Positions 1 to 12,510 of a DNA stretch of 64,000 nt are shown here, piece by piece. Position numbers and translations under genes: made by a program. Positions within the stretch are counted from its first letter, which is position 1; every line of letters begins with the position of its first letter. Source of the DNA: Dryococelus australis (Eukaryota; Arthropoda; Insecta; Phasmatodea; Phasmatidae); NCBI GenBank assembly GCA_029891345.1, contig CM056993.1, positions 231,479,488 through 231,543,487 on the forward strand, given 5' to 3'. A model generated the notes under the pieces. The model was not told the origin of the DNA and ran no database searches. It was given only the letters and a program-made list of their open reading frames with translations.

Positions 1-1240
1 TTTTCAATGAATGTCTTGCCCAGGGAATTTTTCCTGACAGACTCAAATATGCAAAAGTAGTACCAATACATAAAAAAAAAAAGACAAGGTATTGATGGAT
101 AGCTATAGATGTATTGCTCTTCTTACGTCCTTTACAAAAATCTTAGAAAATTGATAGCAAATAAACTGATACAATTATTAATACGAAACAAGATTATTTC
201 ATTGCATCAGTATCGCTTTGTAGAGGGCAGATCTACAGAACAAGCTATTTAGAGCATAACTGAAAAAAATATTCACTTCCTTTGATAAAAGACAATTCCC
301 AACAGGTACATTCACAGATTTTTCAAAAGCTTTTGACTGTGTGGACCACAATATTTTATTGCAAAAAATTTAAACAGTGGAGTAAGAGGTGCAACCAATA
401 CGTTTAAATCATATCTTGAAAACAGAAAACATATCACCTCCATAATATATTATGACAAAAATCACATTACAGATATTATGTCCAATACCAGAACTACCCG
501 AGTAGAAGTGCCACAGGGATCAATACTGGAGCCAATTTTATTCTTAATATTTATTAATGATTTTACAGAACAAATAACCAACGGCTCATCTATAATGTTT
601 GCGGATGACACAAACATTTTGGTAACTAGTTCAAATAACGCTGTAATTGAAGAAAATATAAAACAAACAGTGACTGAGATGTCCAGTTGATTCCAGTATA
701 ATAAATGAATACCTATTTAATGTAAACAAATATGTGCTCAAGAATTTCATGCAAAGAAATAAACATACAATGCAGGATGAAAGATGCACAAAAATAGAAG
801 AAGATGGGTTACAGACAGTAAATAGTACTAAATTTCTAGGTCTCATTGTAGACAGTAATTTAACATGGAATGAGCAAGTTGATAGTGTCTGTAAAAAATT
901 GAGTTCAATGTGTTTTGCGGTACATACCTTAAAAAATATTTGTAACAATAATACAATACTTGCATACTATTTCTCAAATAGCCAGTCCATAATCAATTAT
1001 GGAATCATATTTTGGGGTAAATCGACAAAAAGGAAAAAGGCTTTTAGATTACAGAAGAAAATAGTGAGATTAATAAGTAATAAGGAAAAAGAAGCCATTG
1101 TAGGCCACTATTTCCAAATAACAAAATTCTCTCTCTTCCATGCATGCATATGTACCGTAGTATTCCTTTTTGACATGGAAAACATTAAAATAGTGATATA
1201 CACCATTACTACACCAGACGAGCTAATCATCTTCACCTAG
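1..1240 (+). pseudogene. Reverse transcriptase pseudogene of the LINE
   Basis: Several reading frames together give a LINE reverse transcriptase. Near 1-90 is the segment before the fingers (FPDRLKYAKVVPIHK). Near 300-370 is the catalytic motif A region (FTDFSKAFDCVDHNILL). In 478-690 are the PQGSILEP motif and the FADDTNIL motif with the catalytic aspartates. The frame 734-1240 holds the thumb and C-terminal region (TKFLGLIVDSNLTWNEQV, then IINYGIIFWGKS). The gene is dead: in-frame stops lie around 100-110, frameshifts lie near 370-390 and 690-730, and the normally conserved glycine of the QGSxLGP motif is glutamate here. It probably copied RNA into DNA at the insertion site when active. No start codon is assigned because the N-terminus is missing. 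Confidence 0.88.
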
Positions 1241-1672
1241 TCTCCTACAGAACCTCAAAATTTAAATCAAACCCATACTATTTTGGGGAAAAACTAATAA
1301 CTTACCTTCCAAGTCATTTGAAGTAAATTAATAGTTTACAGAAATTAAAAAGAGCTGTTAAATTATACTTTTTAAATAAGGCCTTCTATTCCGTAGAAAA
1401 ACTTACATAACGATAAATTTCTATAACGCAGAACAAGACTGGTTTAAGGAGACTTCATGTAATACCTTGTGTTTCAATCTCAATGTAGACTTTACATATC
1501 TGTACATGAATTGTAACACCTTGTACTGCAACCAAAGGTAGTCTCGACATGTTTGTAGAGCTGCTAGAATTAAGAAGTATGTAAATTATATTATTTAAAT
1601 GTTATATATTTTTATGTTAAGGTAATTGTGTGCAAATATCCATATTGCACAACAAAAAATAATAATAATTGA
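1..1672 (+). mobile_element. Jockey/CR1-like LINE, 3' portion, decayed
   Basis: This is the 3' part of a non-LTR retrotransposon running into the window from the left. The coding part (to about 1240) is reverse transcriptase with broken frames. After it come about 430 bases of AT-rich 3' untranslated sequence ending in a short AAT-repeat tail near 1660-1672, which is typical of LINE 3' ends made by target-primed reverse transcription. Seen directly: RT motifs, frame breaks and the simple tail. Inferred: the clade (Jockey or CR1 group) from the overall pattern of the RT and its C-terminal region. The 5' end lies outside the window, so the full length and any ORF1 or endonuclease are not visible. 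Confidence 0.88.
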
Positions 1673-4600
1673 CAAGTCCTTTCCAAAGTGTATTGGCTGT
1701 ATATGTTATGCATGAAAAAAAATGTACTTCGTGAAACAGCGAATACTCTAGCCGCTACACCACCACGGCCTCCATCATTTTAAGACGGGAGGAGTTGAGA
1801 GAGATTTGGTGGTTTGTAACCAAGGTATTGAGAGCTCATGAGGGTGAAATATGGCAGATATGGAGCAGCACTGAAATGCAAGGGTGGGGGAAAATGGGAA
1901 AACCTCGAGAAAACATGGCAGTCAGCAGCATCAATCAGAACAATTACTATATGTGAAAATCTGTGAGTACCTTCACAGTGAAACCAACATGGCTCACATT
2001 TGTTTGTCTAGTTTCTGCAGCGTGGTTTCGAGATATTGAGACTGAATAGTTTTTAATATATTCAGTAGAGAATTTCACACTGAAAATAATAATTGCACAA
2101 GTTGATAGGTAACAACAAAGAAATTTTGTCACAGGTGTGTCCGTGGACCACTTTGGCTGTGGTTAGTACATGTGCGCTTATTATCGATATCATTGCGGTG
2201 CATGCGTCTTCCACCCATTGTAGTTCAACAATGTATCCTAATCTAATTAGACTACCCAGAGTAACCTAAAATGCTGGCGAATAAGTTTTCATCCATTTTA
2301 AACCTAAGCATAGGGTGGTTCCTTTATCATCCCTGAAAGTGTATTTATATAAATAATATCCTATTTTAGTTTTCTCTCCCAATGTGAAATTTTTAACATG
2401 CTGGGCTGAATTGAAATTGTGGCTACTGACTGACTACAGCCTACGCTACAATCACAGTAGCATTCCCGTAACAAAATAAGAGTGGCGTTACCATGGAAGT
2501 ATGAAAATGAACTGGCTGCAACCGCATTAAGAAAACTGTTACGCGACTAATGAGAAACGAGCACAAAAAAAAAGACAAACTGTACATGTATCGCGGATAT
2601 ATTCAAACAGTGTGTTGGCTAACCTGATATTTATTTTTATTAATCTACTTGTGATTAAGAAAGTTTTGCGAAAATCATGTTTTGGGATATTTAAAGTGTG
2701 GTATACATGTTAATAATTGCATTGACTATTTAAATAAACGGAAATCTGAATTGTACCGCAAAATTCATTTAATAACTATGTGCTTGTTATAAGCTTTCAT
2801 TGCACTGACACTCGTGGTTAGAAATGTTGTCTCGTGATTGCCCGGCTTATAACTCGGCTTAGAAGAACTTAAAATATTCAATCCTCTTAACGCCGCTGCT
2901 GCGAGTAGGCCGCCATCTTACGCAATTATATTGTGTTGTAGCTGGTGCCATATACATGTGCAGATTAAATTTTTTATTGTTAATTCTTACAGTGATTGTA
3001 GCCGGGGATTACGCCCTTGGTACTTAATTGCACTTTTGGGGAAATATGTAACACAATTTTTGTAGATATAGGGAATAAAATTATCCATAAATGTATCCTG
3101 TACCTCCCCCCTTTTTTTTCTTCAGAAAAATTTCTAAAATTGATTGTCCAGTGCAGACAATTCAGTAAACATTTTAATTTCTGTGTTTTAATTATGTACC
3201 AAGGGTAAATTAATCCTCTCCAACATTGTAGATGCAAGAAACAAAATTGTACTCTAAAATAAGGGATAAATAAGTATGAAATTTTTCATAACAGAGAACT
3301 AATGTAATGTAAAGGGAGGGAATACCTAAAACGGAATTTGAATTCATTTACCAGAAACCATTTACTATATTGACATTAAATATATATAAAGGAGATGAAT
3401 TCATATTGAAAACAAACCTCTGGAGTTATTGTCAGTGTTAGGAATTTAAATATAAATGACAGCAAATAATTATTTATTCGTGGCTCAGGAACAAGTGAAC
3501 TTTGTCTTCCAGAAATTCAGCTAGGCTGCTGGTCGCCGTTTTGTTGCACACATTACTGATACGCAACCTGCTATACATTACACGACAACGGTAGAACGCT
3601 TGTTATACTTTATTTAATCATTCATTCAAAGAATAGTTTTCCACAAATCCTGATATCTAAAAACGTGCTTATTGCCGCACATAATCCGATACTGGTCTGC
3701 GGTACATACACTTGCGGTCGGTGGTTTTATGAGGAACTTATTTGATTGTACAACTAACACAAGCCAATAATGAACTAGTAAAACTTCCCACGTGAATTGT
3801 TATATAAATTTATTTATTCATCAGCTTCTTTGTTCAACGCGAAATGCTTCGAATGTAACCTTTCTCTCAACATCATTTTAATGTAAACACAATGTCTTGG
3901 GTGTCTGCAAGATGGCGACTAGAGTCCGTAGTAAAACCCCCTATCTCCAGCGGCTTCATTCACGTCACAACATGCTATCTCCTGTATACTCCTAACTCCA
4001 TGTGTGTACTCTAGTGGTTTGGGACAGGCAAAGAGAAAAGTTTACTCGCAGGGTAACATTTTGGAACGCCGCCCTGTAACTAAACTTTAAGTTTTTTGTA
4101 TGCTGCTACCTAGTGATGTGGATAGGAACTATGTGGACAATTGAAAGTTGAAACGTACGGAACATAAGCGCACAGTAAATGTACATTGAACGTAATAAAT
4201 ATACACGGAAAATGTTCAAATTCGTTGTGATATTACGTTGCATCATGCATCTTTTTTCCAAAACATTAGGAAGACCAAATTTTTAAAGGTATCTAACTTA
4301 AGTCAGAAAGATATTTTAGTGTAGTTATGGCAGTAAAAGGTTGGGTTTGGGTTCATGCTTTACATCTGTGTTTCACATAACGTTTTACAGAGTAATTATA
4401 ACCTATTTTGGTTACTTGATTTATCCACTCTTATTCTTTTAAAAAAGAAATTAGTTTTTGAACTACTCGCAGACATCTTATTTGGTTTTGTGACAGTTTT
4501 ATTCCTGTGCTTCATGACTAATATTACTATCGTAACTTAACCATTAATACACCGCACTCACGATGACGATGCTACTGTAGCAATGCTGCAGTATCACAAC

Positions 4601-4980
4601 ACCATACACACAGACGACGTGCAATTAGAAAACTTTATTGACTACCGACATCCGGAAAAATATCAATGTTACCAAACCAACCAATTTTACAAAATTTCCC
4701 CGATGATTCAAATTACCCCCAAAATAACTTTCTGAGATAAATTCCCCTCCAAAATTTGCAGATACTTTAATATTTATGACAATGGCATGCAAATCACACA
4801 CTAATTCAATCTTCGACAGATGTGAATAAATTATGCAGTGTTTTAAGTTTCTTATCATTTAAAGTTCAACAATGCTAAGGTATCGTAGTGCTGTACTGTA
4901 CCTTAGTGGCCTTGGCTTCTTACTATAAAGCCAGAAACAAAGACACGTAACATATAAAGAAAATAATCTAATTAACGTAA
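1673..4980. other. AT-rich non-coding stretch
   Basis: No coding region, RNA gene or clear transposon is visible. Two short motifs resembling the YY1/Pho consensus, in opposite orientation, occur at 2909-2919 and 3909-3919. The short open frames here are broken and have no recognisable motif. Confidence 0.5.
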
Positions 4981-6300
4981 GACAATTACAATTGTTTAGG
5001 AACCATGATTAACAGTATTTTCACCTCTTTATTATAAATATTCAAGAAAGCCTCAAGCCCCTCCCCTCGAAAGTATTTTTTATCTAGCGAATGGTTTTTT
5101 ACTGCATTGTTCTTTGCCTTATTCACCTCCCCCCTTATAAAGAAAATCATTCTGACGCCACTGAGCAATGTCATGTTGTTTGCAGGCTTCATCTAATTTA
5201 TTTATTCCTGTGTCATATCTTTTCAGTCTTAAATTCAATTTTTAAATGGCCCACAATATTTATAGCATAGAAAATGCATTTCAGGCAAATTTAAATTGTT
5301 TAACCCCCAATTTATTATTCCTTAGGCATGATGTTCAGAATTCCAAAATGGTTGTGGAAATAAATTAAAATTTGCTAGATTTAGAATTCCTTTCAATTAT
5401 TAATAACAGAATCAAAAATGTATTGTTTAACATATTCATTATGCTCACTTTTTCATTGTTGAAAGTGTTCTTTCCAGCATTTTCTTTGCCATGAATAATT
5501 AACAATATGTCGACCAATTTTATAACATCGCCCATCCAAACATATTCTTTTGGCAAAATATTGTATTTTTTATGGCTTCTCCAGATCTAGGATTTCTTGG
5601 AGAAATCATTATTTTGGGTGTGTTTGGCTCTGATCTTGATTCGCTTATATAATTTTCATAGATTGGTTTAGTTATATTGTTGTACTTCCATCTTTTCTTT
5701 CAGTTTACATCCATTTTTGGATTATATTCTTGGAGTGCATCATTATCTCTAATTATTTAAAATTATTATCTGTGTATTCATCTTAAAGATCTTTTTGGTT
5801 ATTTTTGTTAACAAATTAGAAAGCCCTTTTGTTAATTTATATTCTATATTGTTAACAAAGAGTTATCACCATGAATAATTTCTTTTATGTCCCCAATGTA
5901 AAAATTATGCCCATCTCCTCGTAAACCACAATGTGTTTTAATAACATTAATTCTTTTTGAAATTTCTTTTCCGAGATTTATTGTAGAATCAGATGCGTCA
6001 CGCCTCAAATTTTTTATGGATACAGTTCTATTTTACTCTTCCCTTTCATATGATGTTTCTTCTGGAATTGGTAGATAAGCTAAATTTTTTGCTGCTACTG
6101 GAACTAGTGTTGTTATTAAATTTTTATTTTCTTCACTTAGGGCCTACTTGTTCTACTTTTTGGCCAATATTTCTTAAATCGTGAATTCATGACTCCTGTT
6201 ACATTTGTATTTCTCTATGAGTAATTTAACTCGAGAAACTGCCTTTGATGAATATTTCATTTATATATATATTTTTTTCTTATAAATGAGTTATAAAATT
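4981..6300. other. AT-rich stretch, possible element remains next to the capsid-like pseudogene
   Basis: Composition is strongly AT-rich and similar to the pseudogene that follows. Short frames on the minus strand (4986-5192 and 5365-5556) could be leftovers of other genes of the same element, but I recognise no motif in them. Confidence 0.3.
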
Positions 6301-6309
6301 ATTGAGAGT

Positions 6310-7600
6310 TTTGAAAGACAAACTTTTCCTCCAAATGATCAAACTAGGGGGAGTTTAAATTTTACAATAATAGAATTTCATTTGATATTCCTATAGGGGA
6401 CGGATTCTCTTTAACGAATAATGCTTATGTTTTTGAGCAGTTTAGGTTACTAAAGAGAGATAAAGAAGAAGATGAGGCAAAATATGCAAAATTTGATAAT
6501 ATTGATGTTTGTGCTAACATTTTTCCTTTCAATTTCTCTAGAGTAGAAATCTCAATATATAATTATATAATTGAAGATGTTGATAATCCAGGTATGAGTT
6601 CAACAATTATGAATAATTTGTTAAGATCCCCAAGAGAACAAAATTATTTTGAATTTTCTGGTGTTGATAGTAAATATCGAGTAAAATCTGTTTATAGTGA
6701 TAAAACCAATTAAATAACCTATCCACTGAGATATCTGTTTGAATTTATTCGTGATATCAATGAAGTTTACTGGAAAGGTGATTATAAAAATACCGTTATT
6801 CGAAATTCATTTGATAACAATTGTTTTTTGGTTTATGGAACTAAGAACGCAGATAGTGCAGTTCAGAAGCGGTATGCTGATCCAGGTAAAATTGTTATTC
6901 AGAAATGAAAAATTATGTGGCGTATTGCCAAATATGAATCGAACACATAAATTGCAATTAAAGAAAAAATATATATAAACGCCTAAAAATACCTAATAGT
7001 TTAAAAATATTGGTAATTTTTAAAAAAAGAAGTTCCCGTTGGATCAACTGTTTTCAATTTTGATATAAAAGATGAGATTAATAATTTGCAATATGATATG
7101 CCTGATTTTGTAATTGCACTATTTCAACCTAATAGAAATATCGTGTTTAACAGTATGTACACGCTTCTATGCTTGTCCCTGTAACGTAAGAAATATTTAT
7201 GTTTAAAACGGAAGACATTTAATTTTTCCAACATAAAATTGGAATATAGATATTTTAAATCGTCTTTGTGAGAAAATGTTTCTTGCTTATAATGATTTAT
7301 AAATTCATAATCAAAACTAGATACTTTATATAGGAATAATGAACTCTATTATATACCAACTATAAACTCTCTAGGTGACATTAATTATTATTCATTTTGT
7401 GGACGAAGACGATATCATGTTATTGATTGTTTGATTAGAAAAACCACTGTAATTGAAAAAGAAAAAGAAAAAGAAAAATTAGTCTAAATTTTGATACAGC
7501 TTTAGATGCAGGAACAATTTTAATGTAATTCTAATTAGCCAAAGGCATCTAATATATGATTATCTGAAAGAAAGAATTAATGAAGATATATTTTTTTAAA
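6310..7600 (+). pseudogene. Decayed double-jelly-roll-like (Polinton-type capsid-like) gene
   Basis: One frame from 6351 to about 7184 reads as protein-like sequence interrupted by stops at 6711, 6906 and 6948 and several between 6980 and 7020. A frameshift sits just upstream near 6345-6350, and further pieces in shifted frames reach about 7600. The order of short motifs matches the double-jelly-roll-like family found in Polinton-like elements of arthropods: a DNPGMSSTI segment (about 6590), a KIMWRI segment (about 6910-6926), a stretch ending FVIALFQPNR (about 7110-7135), and late segments YYSFCGRRR and VIDC (about 7390-7430). The family has about 350-400 residues, so most of its length is represented. 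Inferred: a fossil of a Polinton-like or related virus-like element; no polymerase or integrase was recognised nearby. The protein is not reassembled here. Confidence 0.65.
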
Positions 7601-9040
7601 ATTAATAAAGGGAGGATGTAAACGATTTTACGGAAACGAAATGTTTTGACAGAATAATACAAATTTTTATGTAAAGTCAAATTGTTTAATTGGATAAAAT
7701 ATCCTTTTCATAATTGTAAATACATTTTTTCTTTGTAAATAAAAATGGCTTTGCTTGGTTTACCATGCGGTATGACTAACATTTTAAAAGGGGGTTATAA
7801 ATCAACATTTCCAGCGTATACATAAATATGAAGTCTCCCGAACTCCTAAGTATAGTTTTCAAATTCTATCGAAATTTACAAAAATTACAATGAATGAATT
7901 TGGTTAGTGTTAGCGATGAAGATGAACTTCGAGAGATTGGTGACAAATTTTAACATAGAGAAGTCTTTTTAAAAAATTAGTAGAGGTTCTAATATAATCT
8001 ATAAAGAATAATAATAAAATATTTGATTTGATTTTAGTTTAATTTGAATAATTTTAACTTAAATTGTCTTCACTTTTTTGCTTTGATTTAGCTTGCATTT
8101 TTTTTGTCTTAATTTGTTTGATTTGCTGCTTAAGCGACTGAATTTGTTAAATTTTTTGTGAGACGTATTACGTTCACCATTTGTGTGCCAATGAAAAAAT
8201 TTGACTTGAAATAACTATGTTTTTGGAGGTTCTTTTTTAAACCCATATTTGGAGGGTTTTTTAAAACCTATTTTGGAGGGTTTCGGTCATTTTTGAGGCT
8301 ACCTTGAGGTGGTTTTGAGGCTGCTTTTGGTTCGAAATTGGAGGGAAAACGTTTGAAATATTTGAAAAAACATAGTACATTAAAAAAAAAAAAAGTTAAA
8401 TCATAGCACTTAGGACCTAAATTGGATTGTCCTCAAGGTACCCATATACTACTACTAGCCCTACTGTTCTGTATTTATGTGTAAGAGGACAACATTTAAG
8501 TACGATTAGCTCATCACCTTAACACTGTCCCTGGGCCTATTTCATTAAGGTGACCGAAAGAGCAACATTAGTTTGTGGATCATATTGTAGACACTGGGAA
8601 AAAAAAATTGAAATATACATACGTCACATCGAAGATAATGATGCTTACTACCCAACTTTGAAAAAAAAAAATGTTTTGCCCAAGTTTCATCCTGTATTTA
8701 CCGTATTTACTAATTGGTAAAATTATGACTAGCCACGGCTCTCTTCAGAAGATTAATTCTAATACCACCTAATAGATTTTGAAATAAGCGCTGTAGAGTA
8801 CAACAATGCCGATTCCAATGTGGAATATTTTGCCTGCTCTGCACTGAGCGAATACTCTGTCGGACTTTTATAAAGTGCGACTTGCTCATCATTGTTGACA
8901 TGTTTGAGAACTTTAGAAATTTGCACATATAAACCCGATTGTAACGCAACTGTCGCTACTATGGCAGTGTACCAAGGTTTTTAATTGATGTTCATGTCAA
9001 ACATGAAACATGTTCAAGATTGTGCGAGATTGGGATTGTG
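7601..9040. other. AT-rich non-coding stretch with short G-rich repeats
   Basis: Nothing codes convincingly here. At about 8225-8350 a TTTGGAGG-like word recurs several times (TTTTGGAGGGTTT, TTTTGAGG), giving a small T/G-rich degenerate tandem stretch. The minus-strand frame 8710-8949 was not recognised. Confidence 0.45.
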
Positions 9041-9047
9041 GGGTTCA

Positions 9048-9330
9048 TCAGGGGCCCTCCATACCCAGGTGCGATGTATCCATAACGAAGCGGCACTCAT
9101 CACTAAACACCATAACATTGCCAAATTTATGGCGTTCCACATGGCTCTGACATGTCGCCCTTAGCTCTGCAACAGCGATAGCTCCTACCGCTGTTGCAGA
9201 GCTAAGGGCAGAACACGTAATGGGTGCTGAGATCGCAGATTCGTCTCCGCAAGGCATCGGAAAATGGTTAGTGGTCACACATGACAGCCAGCACAGGTCA
9301 GTTTTATGGACCAGGTCAACATAGGATCTA
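9048..9330 (-). pseudogene. Tc1-like transposase fragment
   Basis: The minus-strand frame contains the word VMVFSDECRF, which matches the segment around the first catalytic aspartate of Tc1-like DDE transposases (usual form VxFSDExRF). Before it is AELRATCQSHVERHKFGNV, which fits the basic region that normally precedes the motif. No second aspartate block and no C-terminal block could be found downstream, so only a small internal scrap of a roughly 340-residue enzyme remains. A perfect 21-bp inverted repeat lies inside the same frame and appears to be a local inverted duplication. The rest of the open frame up to 9476 is not recognisable as transposase. Confidence 0.5.
9157..9209. repeat. Perfect 21-bp inverted repeat with 11-nt loop
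   Basis: Arm 9157-9177 is the exact reverse complement of 9189-9209, with loop 9178-9188. The arm begins GCCCTTAGCTCTGCAACAG. Both arms are GC-balanced in an otherwise AT-rich region. Confidence 0.95.
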
Positions 9331-9620
9331 TCCGTGCATGGCACACTATCCATCGATCCTCTCCTCTCGACTGGTATTCTACCTCGTCCTTCCTGGGTCA
9401 GTCCTGCTTTTGTAGGAACCTTCATATATCCACTGCTCCCAAGAGCAACAGATAGTATGATCTGAAATATCCACATGGTTGTCTATACGGCGATACGACG
9501 ACTGTAGGTTTTTTTTCCGCCCGGTTATGAGTACTCTCTCGAAGTTCGTCATTTGCGTTAAGTGACGTCTTTGTTGTCTTCTGGTATTCCTCTTTACTCT
9601 GAACGCTTGCTTGGTATCGT

Positions 9621-9924
9621 TTGGTGTTTCTCACGTTAATGCTGTTTTCAATACACTGCTGGTCGGTGATTGCAGTGCCACTGCTGGGTGTTCGGTCCAA
9701 TGTAAACCCACTAACTTGCAAATACTCCCGCTATTATATCGTTTAGTGGTTGTCGCATGGTTTCTTTGTGGTTTGGTGTTTCTCACGTTAATGCTGTTTT
9801 CATTACACTGCTGGTAGGTGATTGTAGTGCCACTGCCGGTGTGTTCGGTCCAATGTAAACCCACTAACTTGCAAATACTCCCGCTATTATATCGTTTAGT
9901 GGTTGTCGCATGGTTTCTTTGTGG
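9621..9924 (+). repeat. 152-bp unit in two tandem copies
   Basis: Copies 9621-9772 and 9773-9924 are nearly identical. Both start TTGGTGTTTCTCACGTTAAT and both contain CCAATGTAAACCCACTAACT. The second copy runs into a poly-T stretch at about 9931-9946. The high similarity points to a recent duplication. The open frames in this region only reflect the repeat. Confidence 0.92.
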
Positions 9925-9957
9925 TGGGTGTTTTTTTTTTTTTTTTCAATTTACAGC

Positions 9958-10523
9958 AGTAAATGTCTATTTCAGATCCTACCGCAACTCAATCATTAGA
10001 CTAAAATTCAAGCAATTTAAAGCTAAATTGAAGCAAATTTATAATTTCCTGTGAAATCTTTCAAAGCGCAAATCAAAATCAATCAAATTTAAGGCCAAGA
10101 TAAAAATCAATTTTCAACTTGCACTCTTTGTGTGGGGTTCTCTAAAGCATTATTTGCAAGCTAAATCATTATATTTTTGATGAAATTCCAAGAATATTCA
10201 TAACTTTCTTGTGCGTTTTTTTATTAATTGATTTGGCTTCCAAATTTAGAGTAAATTGGGCCTTTTTGACCTAAATTTTGCCTCCATCACTCCCGAGAAA
10301 GGCACTGTTCAAAGAGTGAACGAAGCATGTTTTTTTTTTTAATGTGCTTGATTTAGATTGCAGATTGGATAAAATTAGCTTTATTTTAGAGTAAAATTTG
10401 CAGTAAATTTGAAAGAATAAATTGTGTCTCCAGAAGATCTTGGAAAATTTACTTGAAAGTGAGAAAATTGCTTGAATTTTAGCCTTATTTCTGAGTTGCG
10501 CTAGGATCTGCAATAGACATGTA
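9958..10523. mobile_element. Short foldback/MITE-like element
   Basis: The left end (about 9961-10018) is matched by the reverse complement of the right end (about 10464-10521). Shared words are ATGTCTATT, CAGATCCTA, GCAACTCA and CTAAAATTCAAGCAATTT. The inside is AT-rich and non-coding. The length of about 560 bp and lack of a transposase fit a non-autonomous inverted-repeat element. No clear target-site duplication was identified, and a long poly-T lies just outside the left end. Confidence 0.7.
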
Positions 10524-12510
10524 CTAACAACCATGCAGTTTCAGTACTTTGGTACAAATAATATCTTTGGATGGGCAGAATTTCTACCATTGCGAACCCA
10601 CATTTCAAATTGGTCGACATGAACATCGGCAACATAACACTAACAAAGGGATGATGAGCCCTATTTCATAAGTTGGCAGCGAGTAATTCACATTCCTTCA
10701 AGAAAGTAACTTCTTGTTTGTAGCTTTAAATTGTGACATAAGACAAAAATATGTACCTTGTTCATTACATATAATTTAAAGAAGTTTGTAAATTTGTACT
10801 TCAAAATTAGAAGAAAATTAAATACATATTACGATTTGAATAGTGACCCGTGCTCTTAAGTGACGTCATGTTGAATATCCAGGTATCTCATCTTACCACT
10901 AATGATGTTTAAAAAGAATTTTTAAAGCGACCAACAAATGCATTTTTGCTAGACTTTATAAACACGAAATTAAATAGCTAACATTCCGTTGGTATTTACT
11001 GGAAAATAAATTTGGTTCTCGACCATAATTTCTTGGACCAAAATAATTATTACGAATTTCAGCCCTTCATTAATTTTCACCATTAGAGGGCATCATTCAA
11101 CAAGCTTATTTGGTTTTCTCCCCACCGCAAGATCTCGTGGCCTTTCTCTATCCAATCTTTGTGGCTGACTGGATGATTGTGATATAATGCAAATGTCAAA
11201 TCGGCTTCATTAGAACACATAAAAACATTTATATTAGTGATCTTTGTGTAATTATGTAGTTCAGAAAACTACAGAAGTGTAGTGCTAGTGCCTAATAATG
11301 TGAACCAGCAAGATTATAATTATTCCACTGTTTTCTTCCTCCTAAGGCACAAAAACTGATTTTCGAAACATACTATTACCAAATCTTGCCTTTAATGAAT
11401 ATTGACTTTCGAATTCCATCTGCACACTGGGTTTCAGTACTCGAACCACGTGAGGACCCTTGGTTTTACCATTGCTGCCCTAACCTCCGGTGACTGAATG
11501 TTGTCTTCAATTAATATTTTGTCTCAGCACATTACATTCGCGATTTACTTGTCGGGAATAAGTCAGCAATGTTGAAACTTAACTCACCATGCATTGGTGT
11601 GTGCACGCATCCCTCTACTTAGCCCGTTTGTCCGGCCGAACGCTCTAAATACACCGCAGCCAACACCCGCACTCTACGGGAGTACGTCAGTGCACCAGTG
11701 TGTGTGTGGTGCATGTCATGTGTGCGACGAGTGTAAGCAGATCAGGGTAAGCTAGAGGAACCCTAGTGCAGCGCCACGAACGACGTGTCTGGCCAAGCAG
11801 CCACGAACTCCGCGGTGCGGAGTAATATGTAAAGACACAAAAAGGGCATAAAGAATTATGAAAATCTTTGTGGCGCACGCCCCGCGAGAGGTAATTACGT
11901 GTGTGTGAAAGACGCCCAAAGCACAACCGTTTTTCAGGGTACAAAGCCTTTCGAGTGTCTTCCATAAATTATTGGTTGTTTTCATTTCACATGTGTTATG
12001 TCCATTTCGTGCCACCATCATTTTGCAAGTGTCTGTATGTGTTCTATTGATGTTTTTAGTTTTATATTCTGTTAATTAGCAAGTTAAGAGCGGGTATGAG
12101 ATATCGTGTGCGAAGTGTGTCACAATGTAGACACACGTGGACCGCCAGCCCCTCATCACCGCCTCGCGCGCCATGTTGGGAAGACAGCGTCAAGCATCGA
12201 GAGGGGTCGATTGCATCTCGCGTTTTCCCGCGCCCGGGCGGCAATCAACTTTATTTCACCAGCCATGTAGATCAGTAACAGTGCAAAATTTATCGAAACC
12301 GTCTTTGCATCGCCACCTGGAACACTACCACGCGCCTTCCCCTGTGCTAGCTAGCATCGCATGGGGAAGTTTAAACCGCACTTAAATATTTCATGGCTGC
12401 AGACCCCTTTGCGCAGAGTAACCGTCGCCGGCAGGTTGAGCCGGCAACCATTGTAAAGTTACTTGGTCAGGAAGCACGTAAAGTGTACCGAATTTATTCA
12501 ACAGTGAACT
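10524..12510. other. Non-coding stretch, GC-richer at its right end
   Basis: From 10524 to about 11580 the sequence is ordinary AT-rich DNA. From about 11600 to 12440 GC content rises and CpG-containing words become common (for example CCGCCTCGCGCG near 12160). The overlapping short frames on both strands there lack recognisable domains. It could be a decayed element or a regulatory region; no gene is supported. Confidence 0.4.

Noticed and set aside
12062..12385. Overlapping GC-rich frames as a host gene
   Set aside because: Frames overlap on both strands, are short and have no known motif; high GC alone explains them.
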